Below, one piece after another: positions 16,560 to 24,489 of a stretch of 64,000 nucleotides of DNA. This DNA comes from Silanimonas sp. (GTDB taxonomy: Bacteria; Pseudomonadota; Gammaproteobacteria; Xanthomonadales; Xanthomonadaceae): assembly GCF_027531545.1 (NCBI RefSeq), contig NZ_JAPZSC010000018.1:248001-312000 (forward strand). The letters run 5' to 3'. How positions within the stretch are numbered: position 1 is the first letter of the stretch; each line of letters opens with the position of its first letter. A program made the translations under genes and the position numbers. Below the pieces are notes generated by a model. The model saw only the letters and a program-made list of their open reading frames with translations. It did no database searches and was not told the origin of the DNA.

Positions 16560-17344
16560 TGCAGGTGTGGGCGATCGCCAACCAGAAAGGCGGCGTGGGC
16601 AAGACCACGACGACGTTGCTGCTCGGACGGCTGCTGGCCGCCCGCGGGCAGCGCGTGCTGCTGGCCGACCTCGACCCGCACGCCTCGCTGACGCGGGCCT
16701 TCGGTGTTCCTTCCGAACCGCCGCCGCCCGGCACGCTCGACCTGTTCGAATCGCCGCCGAAGGCCGTCGCCGAGGTGTCGCGCGCCACGCCCATCGCCAA
16801 CCTGCGCCTGCTCCCCGCCCAAGCCGGCATGGCCACGCTGGAGCGTCGCTCGGCCACCGCGCCGGGCCTCGGCCTTGCCCTCGGCCAGGGCCTCGCCGCC
16901 GCGGCCGCCGACTACGACTACGCGTTGCTGGATTGCCCGCCGACCCTCGGCCTGCTGATGGTCAACGCGCTGGCCGCGGCCGACCAGCTGGTCGTGCCCA
17001 CCCAGACCGAGCCGCTCGGCGTGCATGGCATGGAGGGCATGTTGAAGACGGCCACCATGATCGAACGCTCGCGCAAGCGCCCCTTGCCGGCGCGCATCCT
17101 GCCCACGCTGTTCGACCGCCGCACCCGCGCCTGCACCGAAACCCTCGACCTCCTGCGCGAGCAGCACCCCGACCGCACCTGGGTGCAGGCCGTGCCGCTC
17201 GACACCCGCCTTCGCGACGCCGCCGAGCTCACCCACGCCGAGCTGTCGCACGAGGTCACGCAGAGCCGTGGCTTCGATGCCTACCAGCGCGCGCTGGCCT
17301 GGCTGCTGCGCGAGGCGCCCCAGCCGCTGGAGCAGCCGGCATGA
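16559..17344 (+). CDS. parC: ParA-family ATPase (ParC-like polar organiser of chemotaxis arrays)
   Basis: 261 residues with the deviant Walker A KGGVGKTTTTLLLGRLL, DLDPHASLTRAFG, and DCPPTLGLLMVNAL. Such ParA ATPases (ParC in Vibrio) lie next to cheA/cheW in polar chemotaxis operons and place the signalling array at the flagellated pole. No parB or parS partner is adjacent, which agrees with that role and not with plasmid partition. Overlaps motD by one base and the ParP-like gene by four. Confidence 0.87.
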   Translation: MQVWAIANQKGGVGKTTTTLLLGRLLAARGQRVLLADLDPHASLTRAFGVPSEPPPPGTLDLFESPPKAVAEVSRATPIANLRLLPAQAGMATLERRSATAPGLGLALGQGLAAAAADYDYALLDCPPTLGLLMVNALAAADQLVVPTQTEPLGVHGMEGMLKTATMIERSRKRPLPARILPTLFDRRTRACTETLDLLREQHPDRTWVQAVPLDTRLRDAAELTHAELSHEVTQSRGFDAYQRALAWLLREAPQPLEQPA

Positions 17345-18456
17345 GCGGTGGCCTCGTCGATGACTACCTCTCCCAGCTTCTGGGTGCCGCCGCCGCCGGG
17401 ACCATGGCCGGTGAGCCCGCGCCCGCCGCACCCGCGCCTGCCGCGGCACCGGTGCCTGCGCCGCCCGAGCCCGTTGCAGCACCGCCGCCTGTTGCCGAAG
17501 TCCCCGCCTCCACGCCTGCCGTCGCCCCGGAGCCCGTCGTGACCGTGTCTACCCCGCCGCCGGCCAATCCCGACGAAATCAGCGAAGACGAGTTCGAAGC
17601 GCTGCTCGACGCGCTGCACGGCGATGCACCGCCCGGCGCGGTGACGCCGGCTCCCCTCGCGCCGGCGCCCGCGCCCAAGGCCCCGGCCAACCCCGACGAG
17701 ATCAGCGAAGACGAGTTCGAAGCCCTGCTCGACGCGCTGCACGGGGGTGCCCCGCCCGGTGCGGTGACGCCAGCCCCGGTGCCGGCCGCGGCGACGCCCG
17801 CCAAGCCCGCCGCCGGCGGCGACGAGATCACCGAGGATGAATTCGAAGCCCTGCTCGACACCCTGCATGGCGGCAAGCCGCCCGGGGCCGTCGCTTCGGC
17901 CGCCAGCGTCGCCGTGGCGGCGGCCCGCGCCAGCGCGGCGCCTGCACAACGCCCCGAGGCCGAGGAGCCCGCCGAGGCCCGACCCGGCGCCGCCGACGAG
18001 GGCGACGACTGGCGGGGCCAGGAGCGTCGCGCCAGCCGGCGCAGCTCGCGCTGGCTGCGCATGCGCGTGCACGGCCAGGACTACGGCGTCGAGCTGCTGA
18101 AGGTGCAGGAGGTGCTGCTACCCGTCGGCGTCCTGCCGATGCGCGACACCGATGCCGCCATCCTCGGGGTCATGAACCTCCGGGGCGTCGTCGTCCCGGT
18201 CCTCGACCTCGGGGTCTGGCTCGGGCTTGAAGAAGTGGAGGAATCCGCACAGACCCGCTATGTCGTGCTGGAGCAGAATGGCGACTGCCTCGCGCTCAAG
18301 GTCAGCGCTGTCCTAGACGTCCACGCCATCGCGGACGGCCAGGTCGAGCCGGCCGAGAACACCTTGGCCGCCCCGGGCAGCGCGATGCTGCGCGGTGTGA
18401 CACGATTGAATTCACAACCTGTGATACTCCTCGACGCGGTGGGGCTGCTAGGCTGA
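17341..18456 (+). CDS. ParP-like CheW-domain protein with three FliM-N-like repeats
   Basis: 371 residues from ATG 17341 (ATGA overlap with parA). A short amphipathic N-terminus (VDDYLSQLLG), a long Ala/Pro-rich disordered part, and a C-terminal CheW-like domain from about 235 (MRVHGQDYGVELLKVQEV, NLRGVVVPVLDL). In the disordered part the acidic unit ISEDEFEALLDALHG recurs at residues 80-94, 121-135 and (ITEDEFEALLDTLHG) 163-177. It strongly resembles the CheY-P docking peptide of FliM, LSQDEIDALLHG. Position after the ParA gene suggests ParP, which ties ParC to the array. CheY binding by the repeats is my inference. Confidence 0.88.
   Translation: MSGGLVDDYLSQLLGAAAAGTMAGEPAPAAPAPAAAPVPAPPEPVAAPPPVAEVPASTPAVAPEPVVTVSTPPPANPDEISEDEFEALLDALHGDAPPGAVTPAPLAPAPAPKAPANPDEISEDEFEALLDALHGGAPPGAVTPAPVPAAATPAKPAAGGDEITEDEFEALLDTLHGGKPPGAVASAASVAVAAARASAAPAQRPEAEEPAEARPGAADEGDDWRGQERRASRRSSRWLRMRVHGQDYGVELLKVQEVLLPVGVLPMRDTDAAILGVMNLRGVVVPVLDLGVWLGLEEVEESAQTRYVVLEQNGDCLALKVSAVLDVHAIADGQVEPAENTLAAPGSAMLRGVTRLNSQPVILLDAVGLLG
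17566..17892 (+). repeat. Triplicated FliM-N-like peptide coding repeat
   Basis: Three in-frame units at 17566-17643, 17689-17766 and 17821-17892 encode DEISEDEFEALLDALHG, the same again, and DEITEDEFEALLDTLHG, each followed by a PPGAV segment. They are separated by 15-18 residue Pro/Ala linkers. Units 1 and 2 are nearly identical at protein level while the DNA differs at several codon third positions, showing protein-level constraint. Confidence 0.85.
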
Positions 18457-18462
18457 ACGCAA

Positions 18463-18485
18463 CCTCGTCGCCCACTGCAACGAGG
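18463..18485 (+). other. Hairpin between parP-like gene and STAS gene
   Basis: CCTCGT (18463-18468) and ACGAGG (18480-18485) form a 6-bp stem with an 11-base loop, 7 bases after the ParP-like stop. A G-run follows instead of T residues, so it is more likely an mRNA stability or pausing structure than a terminator. It marks the border between the two chemotaxis blocks. Confidence 0.3.
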
Positions 18486-18527
18486 CGGGGGGTGTTCCAT
18501 GGATCGTCCTGGACGTCGAGGGGAAGC

Positions 18528-18797
18528 ATGCCGACCGTAGCGTTGAGTCCCGAATGGGGTATCGAAGCCAGCGAAGGCCTCAAGGCTGCGCTGGCCGCGC
18601 ATCTCGACACCGCCGATGAGGTGGTGCTCGCCGCGGGCGAAGCCGGACGCGTCCACAGCGCCTCCATCCAGGTCCTCGCCGCTTTCGTCCGAACCCGTCG
18701 CCAATCCGGCCGCACGACGCGCATCGCGCCGTGCGCCGCCGCCGTGCGCGACGCCGCGGTTTCCCTCGGTCTGGCCTCCGAACTCGGCCTCGCCTGA
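18528..18797 (+). CDS. STAS-domain protein of chemotaxis cluster
   Basis: 89 residues with the fold pattern of a single STAS (anti-sigma-factor antagonist-like) domain: EVVLAAGEAGRVHSASIQVL supplies the beta strand, loop and the candidate phosphorylatable Ser, followed by helix AAFVRTRRQSG and a C-terminal helix. STAS proteins are known as first genes of some che operons in xanthomonads and pseudomonads, with no settled function. ATG 18528 is preceded by GAGGGGA. It leads a run STAS-cheY-cheA, so a role in regulating or docking that kinase system is likely. Family call is moderate because the domain is small. Confidence 0.75.
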   Translation: MPTVALSPEWGIEASEGLKAALAAHLDTADEVVLAAGEAGRVHSASIQVLAAFVRTRRQSGRTTRIAPCAAAVRDAAVSLGLASELGLA

Positions 18798-18825
18798 ACT
18801 CCATTGAATCAATGAGGACTGCCCC

Positions 18826-19191
18826 ATGACTGCGCACATCCTGGTCGTCGACGACTCGGCTTCGATGCGACAAATGGTCGCCTTCACCCTGACGGGTGCC
18901 GGGTTCACCGTGACCGAGGCGGAGGACGGCGTCGTCGCGCTGGGCAAGGCCAAGGGGGCGAAGTTCAACGCGGTCGTGACCGACGTGAACATGCCGAACA
19001 TGGACGGCATCACGCTCATCAAGCACCTGCGCGAACTGCCGGACTACAAGTTCACCCCGATGCTGATGCTCACGACCGAAGCCGGCGCCGACAAGAAGGC
19101 GGAAGGCAAGGCTGCCGGCGCCACGGGCTGGCTGGTGAAGCCGTTCAACCCCGACCAGCTGGTCGCGACGGTCAAGAAAGTGCTCGGCTGA
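18826..19191 (+). CDS. Response regulator, CheY-like (second copy)
   Basis: 121-residue receiver-only protein: VVDDSASMRQMVAFTL, phospho-Asp in VVTDVNMPNMDG, LTTEAG and LVKPFNPDQL. It differs clearly from the cheY at 12174 (about one-third identity by eye), so it is a separate branch. It lies between the STAS gene and the second cheA and is probably a phosphate sink or adaptor for that kinase and not the main motor regulator, since the first CheY is coupled to CheZ. Good spacing from a GAGGA ribosome site at 18811. Confidence 0.92.
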   Translation: MTAHILVVDDSASMRQMVAFTLTGAGFTVTEAEDGVVALGKAKGAKFNAVVTDVNMPNMDGITLIKHLRELPDYKFTPMLMLTTEAGADKKAEGKAAGATGWLVKPFNPDQLVATVKKVLG

Positions 19192-19256
19192 CAGCGCCGC
19201 CGGCGACCCGTCGGCGCGCTCCCCATGTTTCGCGGTTGGCACTCCGGGATTCTTCG

Positions 19257-21296
19257 ATGAGCAACGATCTCAAGCGATTCCACGCCACCTTCTTCGAGGA
19301 GAGCCGCGAAGGCCTCGAAGTCATGGAGGCCGGCCTGCTCGACCTCGAAGGCGGCCGCGGCAGTGCGGACACCATCAACGCCGTGTTCCGCGCAGCGCAT
19401 TCGATCAAGGGCGGTTCCGCCACCTTCGGCTTCACCAAGGTCGCCGAACTCACCCACGTGCTGGAAACGCTGCTCGACGAGCTGCGTGCTGGAAAGCGCC
19501 CGCTGACCACCGATGCGATGGACGCGCTGCTGGCTTCCGTCGACGTGCTGCGTGGCCTGCTCAAGGCCGCCGAGCAGGGCGTGCCGCCGGCCGACGACGG
19601 CGCCGGCATCGTCGCCCAGCTCAATGGCGTGCTCACCGGCAAGGCGACGATCGCCGTCGGTGGCGGTGCCAAGCCCGCCGCTGCGGCGCCAAAGCCCAAG
19701 GCGCCCGACCAGTTCGTCATCGCCTTCGCGCCGAAGCCCTCGATGTTCATGAGCGGCAACGACCCGCTGCGGATCATCCGCGAGCTGGCCGAACTCGGCG
19801 AGATGAAGGTCGACTGTGATCTCTCCGGGCTGCCGGCCTTCGGCGATCTCGATCCGACCCAGAGCTACCTCAAGTGGACGCTGACCCTCCCGGGCTCGGC
19901 GTCGGAAGCGGTCATCCGCGACGCGTTCTCCTGGGTGGAGGACGAGTGCGACCTCTCCATCAATGGCGACGGTGGTGCCGCGCCCGCGGCGCCCGCCGCG
20001 GCGGAGCCTGCTCCCGCACCGGCGCCTGCGCCCGTGGCTGCCGAGGCCCCGGCCGCTCCCGCTGCGGGCGCGATCCCCATGGCCGCGGCCGGTGGCGGCG
20101 CGCCGGCCGGCGGTGGCGCGAACGAGGACGCTTCGATCCGCGTGCAGGCCAGCAAGGTCGACATGCTGATCAACCTCGTCGGCGAACTGGTGATCACGCA
20201 GGCCATGCTGAAGCAGGTGGGCACCGGCGTCGAAGGCCCGCTGGCCGAGCGCCTGCTCGCCGGGCTGGAGACGCTGGAGCGCAACACGCGCGACCTGCAG
20301 GAAGCCGTCATCAGCGTGCGCATGCTGCCGGTCGATGCCGTGTTCAAGCGCTTCCCGCGCCTCGTCCGCGACCTCGCCGGTCGCCTTGGCAAGCAGGTGA
20401 ACCTCAAGACCTTCGGCGAGAGCACCGAGCTCGACAAGGGCCTGATCGAGAAGATCAGCGACCCGATGGTGCACCTCGTGCGCAACGCCATCGACCATGG
20501 CCTCGAGACCACCGAGGACCGCATCAAGGCGGGCAAGGACCCGGTGGGCACCATCACGCTGGCGGCCTCCCACCAGGGCGGCAACATCATCATCGAGGTC
20601 AGCGACGACGGTAAGGGCCTCAACCGCGATCGCATCCTGGCGAAGGCTCGCGAGAAGGGCATCCCGATCGCGGACAATCCCACCGATGCCGATGTCTGGA
20701 ACCTGATCTTCGCGCCGGGCTTCTCCACCGCCGATGCCGTCACCGACCTCTCGGGTCGCGGCGTCGGCATGGACGTGGTGCGCCGGAACATCCAGAGCCT
20801 CGGCGGCGAGACCGTGCTTGAGAGCTTCACCGGCAAGGGCACCAAGGTCACGATCAAGCTGCCGCTGACCCTCGCGATCCTCGACGGCATGACCGTGGGC
20901 GTCGGCAACGAGGTGTTCGTGCTGCCGCTGGGCTATGTCATCGAGTCGATGAAGCCGGCCGGCGAGAACGTCCGCACCGTCAACGCCGAAGGGCGCGTGC
21001 TCAAGGTGCGCGGCGAATACCTGCCGATGGTCCACCTCGGCAACCACTTCGGCATGGGTGGCGCCGACAAGCCCGAGATCACCGTCATCGTCGAGGGCGA
21101 CGGCCAGAAGCTCGCGATCGAAGTCGATGCCTTGATCGGCCAGCAGCAGGTCGTGGTGAAGAGCCTCGAGACCAACTACCGCCGCATCGACGGCATTTCC
21201 GGCGCGACGATCCTCGGCGACGGTCGCGTCGCCCTGATCCTCGACGTCCCCGGCCTCGTGCGCGGCCGTGTGAATACCAGCAGCAAGGCGGCCTGA
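19257..21296 (+). CDS. cheA: Chemotaxis histidine kinase CheA (second copy, with P2)
   Basis: 679 residues from ATG 19257. Hpt with AAHSIKGGSATFG (H48), a P2 CheY/CheB-binding domain at about 155-240 (QFVIAFAPKPSMF, LRIIRELAELGEM), Ala/Pro linker, dimerisation (IRVQASKVDMLINLVGEL), HATPase with HLVRNAIDHG, DDGKGLNRD, and SGRGVGMDVVRRN, and CheW-like C-terminus. Unlike the first CheA it keeps P2. An in-frame TTG at 19236 would add seven residues but lacks a ribosome site; 19257 also lacks a strong one. Kinase for the downstream receptors, cheW, cheR, cheD and cheB. Confidence 0.96.
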   Translation: MSNDLKRFHATFFEESREGLEVMEAGLLDLEGGRGSADTINAVFRAAHSIKGGSATFGFTKVAELTHVLETLLDELRAGKRPLTTDAMDALLASVDVLRGLLKAAEQGVPPADDGAGIVAQLNGVLTGKATIAVGGGAKPAAAAPKPKAPDQFVIAFAPKPSMFMSGNDPLRIIRELAELGEMKVDCDLSGLPAFGDLDPTQSYLKWTLTLPGSASEAVIRDAFSWVEDECDLSINGDGGAAPAAPAAAEPAPAPAPAPVAAEAPAAPAAGAIPMAAAGGGAPAGGGANEDASIRVQASKVDMLINLVGELVITQAMLKQVGTGVEGPLAERLLAGLETLERNTRDLQEAVISVRMLPVDAVFKRFPRLVRDLAGRLGKQVNLKTFGESTELDKGLIEKISDPMVHLVRNAIDHGLETTEDRIKAGKDPVGTITLAASHQGGNIIIEVSDDGKGLNRDRILAKAREKGIPIADNPTDADVWNLIFAPGFSTADAVTDLSGRGVGMDVVRRNIQSLGGETVLESFTGKGTKVTIKLPLTLAILDGMTVGVGNEVFVLPLGYVIESMKPAGENVRTVNAEGRVLKVRGEYLPMVHLGNHFGMGGADKPEITVIVEGDGQKLAIEVDALIGQQQVVVKSLETNYRRIDGISGATILGDGRVALILDVPGLVRGRVNTSSKAA

Positions 21297-21328
21297 TCCT
21301 CGTCCGTCAACGTCCAATGGAGTAGCAG

Positions 21329-23965
21329 ATGCGATCCATTGCGGTACGCACCACTCTCGGCATCGGCGGCCTCGCCATCGTCGCCTTCGGTGTCGCGGCG
21401 TGGTTGATCAATGGCAAGGCCAGCCAGGTCCAGACCGAAAGCGCGGAAAGCGAGCTGCATTCGCTGGCGGAGTCCCAGGCCTACCGCGTGCGCCTTGCGA
21501 TGGAGAACACCCTCGCGCAAGTGCGCGGCCTGGCGGATGCCACCGAAGCCGAAATGGCCCGCGAGCGCCCCAGCCGCGAGCTGATCAACGACATGGCCGG
21601 CCGCTACACCCGCCGCGACACGACGGCACTCGGGTACTGGGCGGAGTTCGAGCGCGACGCCTTCGATGGGCGTGATGCCGACTATATCGGCAACGAAGCA
21701 CTGGCGATCCCGACGATCGGCCGCTTCACCGTCTACTGGGTCCGCAACGACGATGGCTCGGTGACGGCAGAACCCGGCGGCGACACCGAGGACATCGGTG
21801 CGGAGGACTACTACGCCTCGGCGCGTGACCTCGGTGGCGAGACGATGTTCGAGCCCTATCCCTACGAGGTCAGCGGCGTCGAAGTGCTGATGACCAGCCT
21901 GATGGTGCCGATCTTCAAGGATGGCGAGTTCCGCGGCGTGGCCGGTGCCGACGTGACGCTGGCCGGCCTGCAGGCCGAGCTCGCCAAGGTCCGCCCCTAC
22001 GGTACGGGTGTGCTTCGCCTCTACTCGCCGTCCGGCATGCTGATGGCTGGCCCGGAGGCCGACCAACTGGGCAAGCCCGCGGTCCATCCGCGCATGGACG
22101 ACATCCTCGCGGCGGCGGCCAAGGGCGAGACGCTGCTGATCAGTGCCGAGGATGCCGCGGTGGGCGGCGATTCCCTGCAGCTGTACATGCCCTTCCGCGT
22201 CGGCACCAAGGACCCGAAGCACTTCGTGCTCGGCGTTTCCGCGCCGGAGGCGGCGGTGTTCGAAGGCGTGAAGAGCATCCGCAACCGCGTGCTGCTGATC
22301 GGCCTGCTGAGCGCGCTCGCGCTGGCCTTCCTCGCCCGGCTGATCCTCGTCCGCCTCGTCCGTGATCCGCTGGAGCAGACCGTCATCGATGTCTCGGCCT
22401 TGGCCCAAGGCAAGCTCGACCACCCGATCGCCGGCACGGGCGAGGACGAAGTGGGCCAGGTGGCCTCGGCACTGCGGAAGATGCAGCGCGATCTCGGCGC
22501 GCGCATCGCCGAGGAGCGTCGCGTCGCCGCCGTGAACCAGCGCGTCCGCAGCGCCCTCGATGGCGCGGCGGCCGGCGTGATGATCGCCGACGCCTCCGGC
22601 ACGATCGTCTACGCGAACGATGCCGCCCAGTCCTCCCTGCGCGACATGGCTCCGGCCATCGAAGCCAGCGTGACCGGCTTCAGCCCCGCCGTGCCCGTCG
22701 GGCAATCGCTCTTCGCGGTCCACCCGGAGGCCCGCCAGGCCACCGATGCCAACGGCGGCGTGAGCGTCGCGGCACTGCGGTTCGGCGAGTTCCACGTGCA
22801 GCTGGCGCTGGCGCCGCTGCGTGATGACGAAGGGCGCTTCGCCGGCCTCGTCGCCGACTGGACCGACCGCACCGAGGAGGTGCGCACCGAGCTCGAAGTC
22901 AACGCGCTGGTGGGTGCCGCTTCGGAGGGCCGCCTCGATGGCCGCATCCGGCTCACCGGCAAGCACGGCTTCTTCCTGCAGCTGGGCACGGCCCTGAATC
23001 GCCTGCTCGATGCGACCGCTACCGGCGTCAGTGAAGTGCAGGCCGTGTTGGCGGCGCTGGCCGAGGGCGATCTGACCGTGCGCTCCAACGCGGCGTTGCA
23101 CGGCGTGTTCGCGCAGATGCGCGACGACGCCAACGCCACCGCCGATGCGCTCGAGGATGTGCTCTCCCAGATCAAGGTCGCTGTCGAGCAGATCCACACC
23201 GCGTCGAGCGAGATCGCGGCGGGCAACCAGGACCTCTCCGTCCGCACCGAACAGCAGGCGGCGAACCTCGAGGAAACCGCGGCCTCGGTCGAGGAGCTCA
23301 CCGCCAGCGTGCGCGAGAACGCCGATTCGGCCCGCAGCGGTCGCGAAGTGGCGGCCCAGGCGGCTGGCATCTCGGGGCGCGGCGCGAAGGAGATCGAGCA
23401 GGTCGTGCAGTCGATGCAGGGCATCGCCGATGGCGCGCGCCAGATCGAGAGCATCATCACCACCATCGACGGCATCGCCTTCCAGACCAATATCCTGGCG
23501 CTGAACGCCGCGGTGGAAGCCGCGCGCGCCGGCGAGCAGGGCCGCGGCTTCGCCGTGGTGGCGTCTGAAGTCCGCGCGTTGGCGCAGCGTTCCGCCGCCT
23601 CGGCCCGCGAGATCAAGATGCTGATCCAGCAGTCGAACCAGCGCGTCGGCGAGGGTTCGACGGTGGTCAACTCCGCCGGCCGCACGATGCAGGACACCGA
23701 GGCGGCGATCCGCCGGGTCAACGGCCTGATGCAACTCATCGCCGAAGCCTCGGTCGAGCAGGCCACCGGCATCGGCCAGGTCAGCCAGACCATCACGCAA
23801 ATGGAATCCGCGACGCAGCAAAACGCCGCACTGGTGGAGGAAGCCACCGCCGCCGCCAAGTCGATGGCCGACCAGGCCGCCGCCCTGGCCGAGCTCACCA
23901 CCCGCTTCACGCTGCGCGAGGAATCGGCCGCAGCGCACGGATCGTCGTTCCGCGACGACGCATGA
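21329..23965 (+). CDS. Methyl-accepting chemotaxis protein with dCache sensor and PAS
   Basis: 878 residues. Signal helix about 10-30, periplasmic double-Cache-like sensor (about 33-315) with [20 protein letters not shown] and a typical second-module [13 protein letters not shown], second membrane helix about 321-340, HAMP, a PAS-like unit from about 410 ([15 protein letters not shown]), a further HAMP-like segment ([14 protein letters not shown]), then the signalling hairpin with tip [20 protein letters not shown] near 716. No C-terminal CheR/CheB tethering pentapeptide. dCache receptors commonly bind amino acids, amines or organic acids; ligand unknown. RBS GGAG is 9 bases before ATG. Confidence 0.94.
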   Translation: MRSIAVRTTLGIGGLAIVAFGVAAWLINGKASQVQTESAESELHSLAESQAYRVRLAMENTLAQVRGLADATEAEMARERPSRELINDMAGRYTRRDTTALGYWAEFERDAFDGRDADYIGNEALAIPTIGRFTVYWVRNDDGSVTAEPGGDTEDIGAEDYYASARDLGGETMFEPYPYEVSGVEVLMTSLMVPIFKDGEFRGVAGADVTLAGLQAELAKVRPYGTGVLRLYSPSGMLMAGPEADQLGKPAVHPRMDDILAAAAKGETLLISAEDAAVGGDSLQLYMPFRVGTKDPKHFVLGVSAPEAAVFEGVKSIRNRVLLIGLLSALALAFLARLILVRLVRDPLEQTVIDVSALAQGKLDHPIAGTGEDEVGQVASALRKMQRDLGARIAEERRVAAVNQRVRSALDGAAAGVMIADASGTIVYANDAAQSSLRDMAPAIEASVTGFSPAVPVGQSLFAVHPEARQATDANGGVSVAALRFGEFHVQLALAPLRDDEGRFAGLVADWTDRTEEVRTELEVNALVGAASEGRLDGRIRLTGKHGFFLQLGTALNRLLDATATGVSEVQAVLAALAEGDLTVRSNAALHGVFAQMRDDANATADALEDVLSQIKVAVEQIHTASSEIAAGNQDLSVRTEQQAANLEETAASVEELTASVRENADSARSGREVAAQAAGISGRGAKEIEQVVQSMQGIADGARQIESIITTIDGIAFQTNILALNAAVEAARAGEQGRGFAVVASEVRALAQRSAASAREIKMLIQQSNQRVGEGSTVVNSAGRTMQDTEAAIRRVNGLMQLIAEASVEQATGIGQVSQTITQMESATQQNAALVEEATAAAKSMADQAAALAELTTRFTLREESAAAHGSSFRDDA

Positions 23966-23993
23966 TCTCCACGTCTTCCCGAGGGTTCCGCCC

Positions 23994-24467
23994 ATGAGCA
24001 CGACCAGCAACGACGTCTCGCACGAGTTCCTCGCCTTCAAGCTCGGGCCGGAGGAGTACGGCGTCGACATCCTCTCGGTGCAGGAGATCCGGGGCTACGA
24101 CACCGTCACCCGCGTCCCCGAGGCGCCCGAGTACATCAAGGGCGTGATCAACCTGCGCGGCGTCATCGTGCCGGTGGTCGACCTGCGGCTGAAGTTCAAG
24201 CTCGGCAGCGCGACCTACGACGAATTCACCGTGATGATCGTGCTCAACCTCAAGGGCAAGGTGATCGCCGCGGTCGTCGACGGCGTCTCCGACGTCGTCC
24301 GCGTCGAACCGGTCGACATCCGCCCCACGCCGGAGTTCGGCGGGATCATCGACACGCGCTACATCTCCGGCATCGCAACCGTCGGCGAGCGCATGTTGAT
24401 CCTGCTCGACATCGAGGCCCTGATCCTGAGTGCCGACATCACCGGCGCCACGCCGGTGGCCGCCTGA
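23994..24467 (+). CDS. cheW: Chemotaxis coupling protein CheW
   Basis: 157 residues, a single CheW domain: FLAFKLGPEEYGVDILSVQE, VINLRGVIVPVVDLRLKF, AAVVDGVSDVV and RYISGIATVGERMLILLD. CheW links chemoreceptors to CheA in the array. It stands between two receptor genes in the second block and is the only stand-alone CheW in the window; the first cheA block has the ParP-like protein instead. Full length for the family, with GAGGG before the ATG. Confidence 0.97.
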   Translation: MSTTSNDVSHEFLAFKLGPEEYGVDILSVQEIRGYDTVTRVPEAPEYIKGVINLRGVIVPVVDLRLKFKLGSATYDEFTVMIVLNLKGKVIAAVVDGVSDVVRVEPVDIRPTPEFGGIIDTRYISGIATVGERMLILLDIEALILSADITGATPVAA

Positions 24468-24489
24468 TCCAGCACCCGAGGGGAACCGC

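Noticed and set aside
16471-17340. A 661-residue reading frame running into the ParP-like gene from 16471
   Set aside because: Its first 290 codons are a shadow of motD and parA; the ATGA coupling at 17341 gives the natural start.
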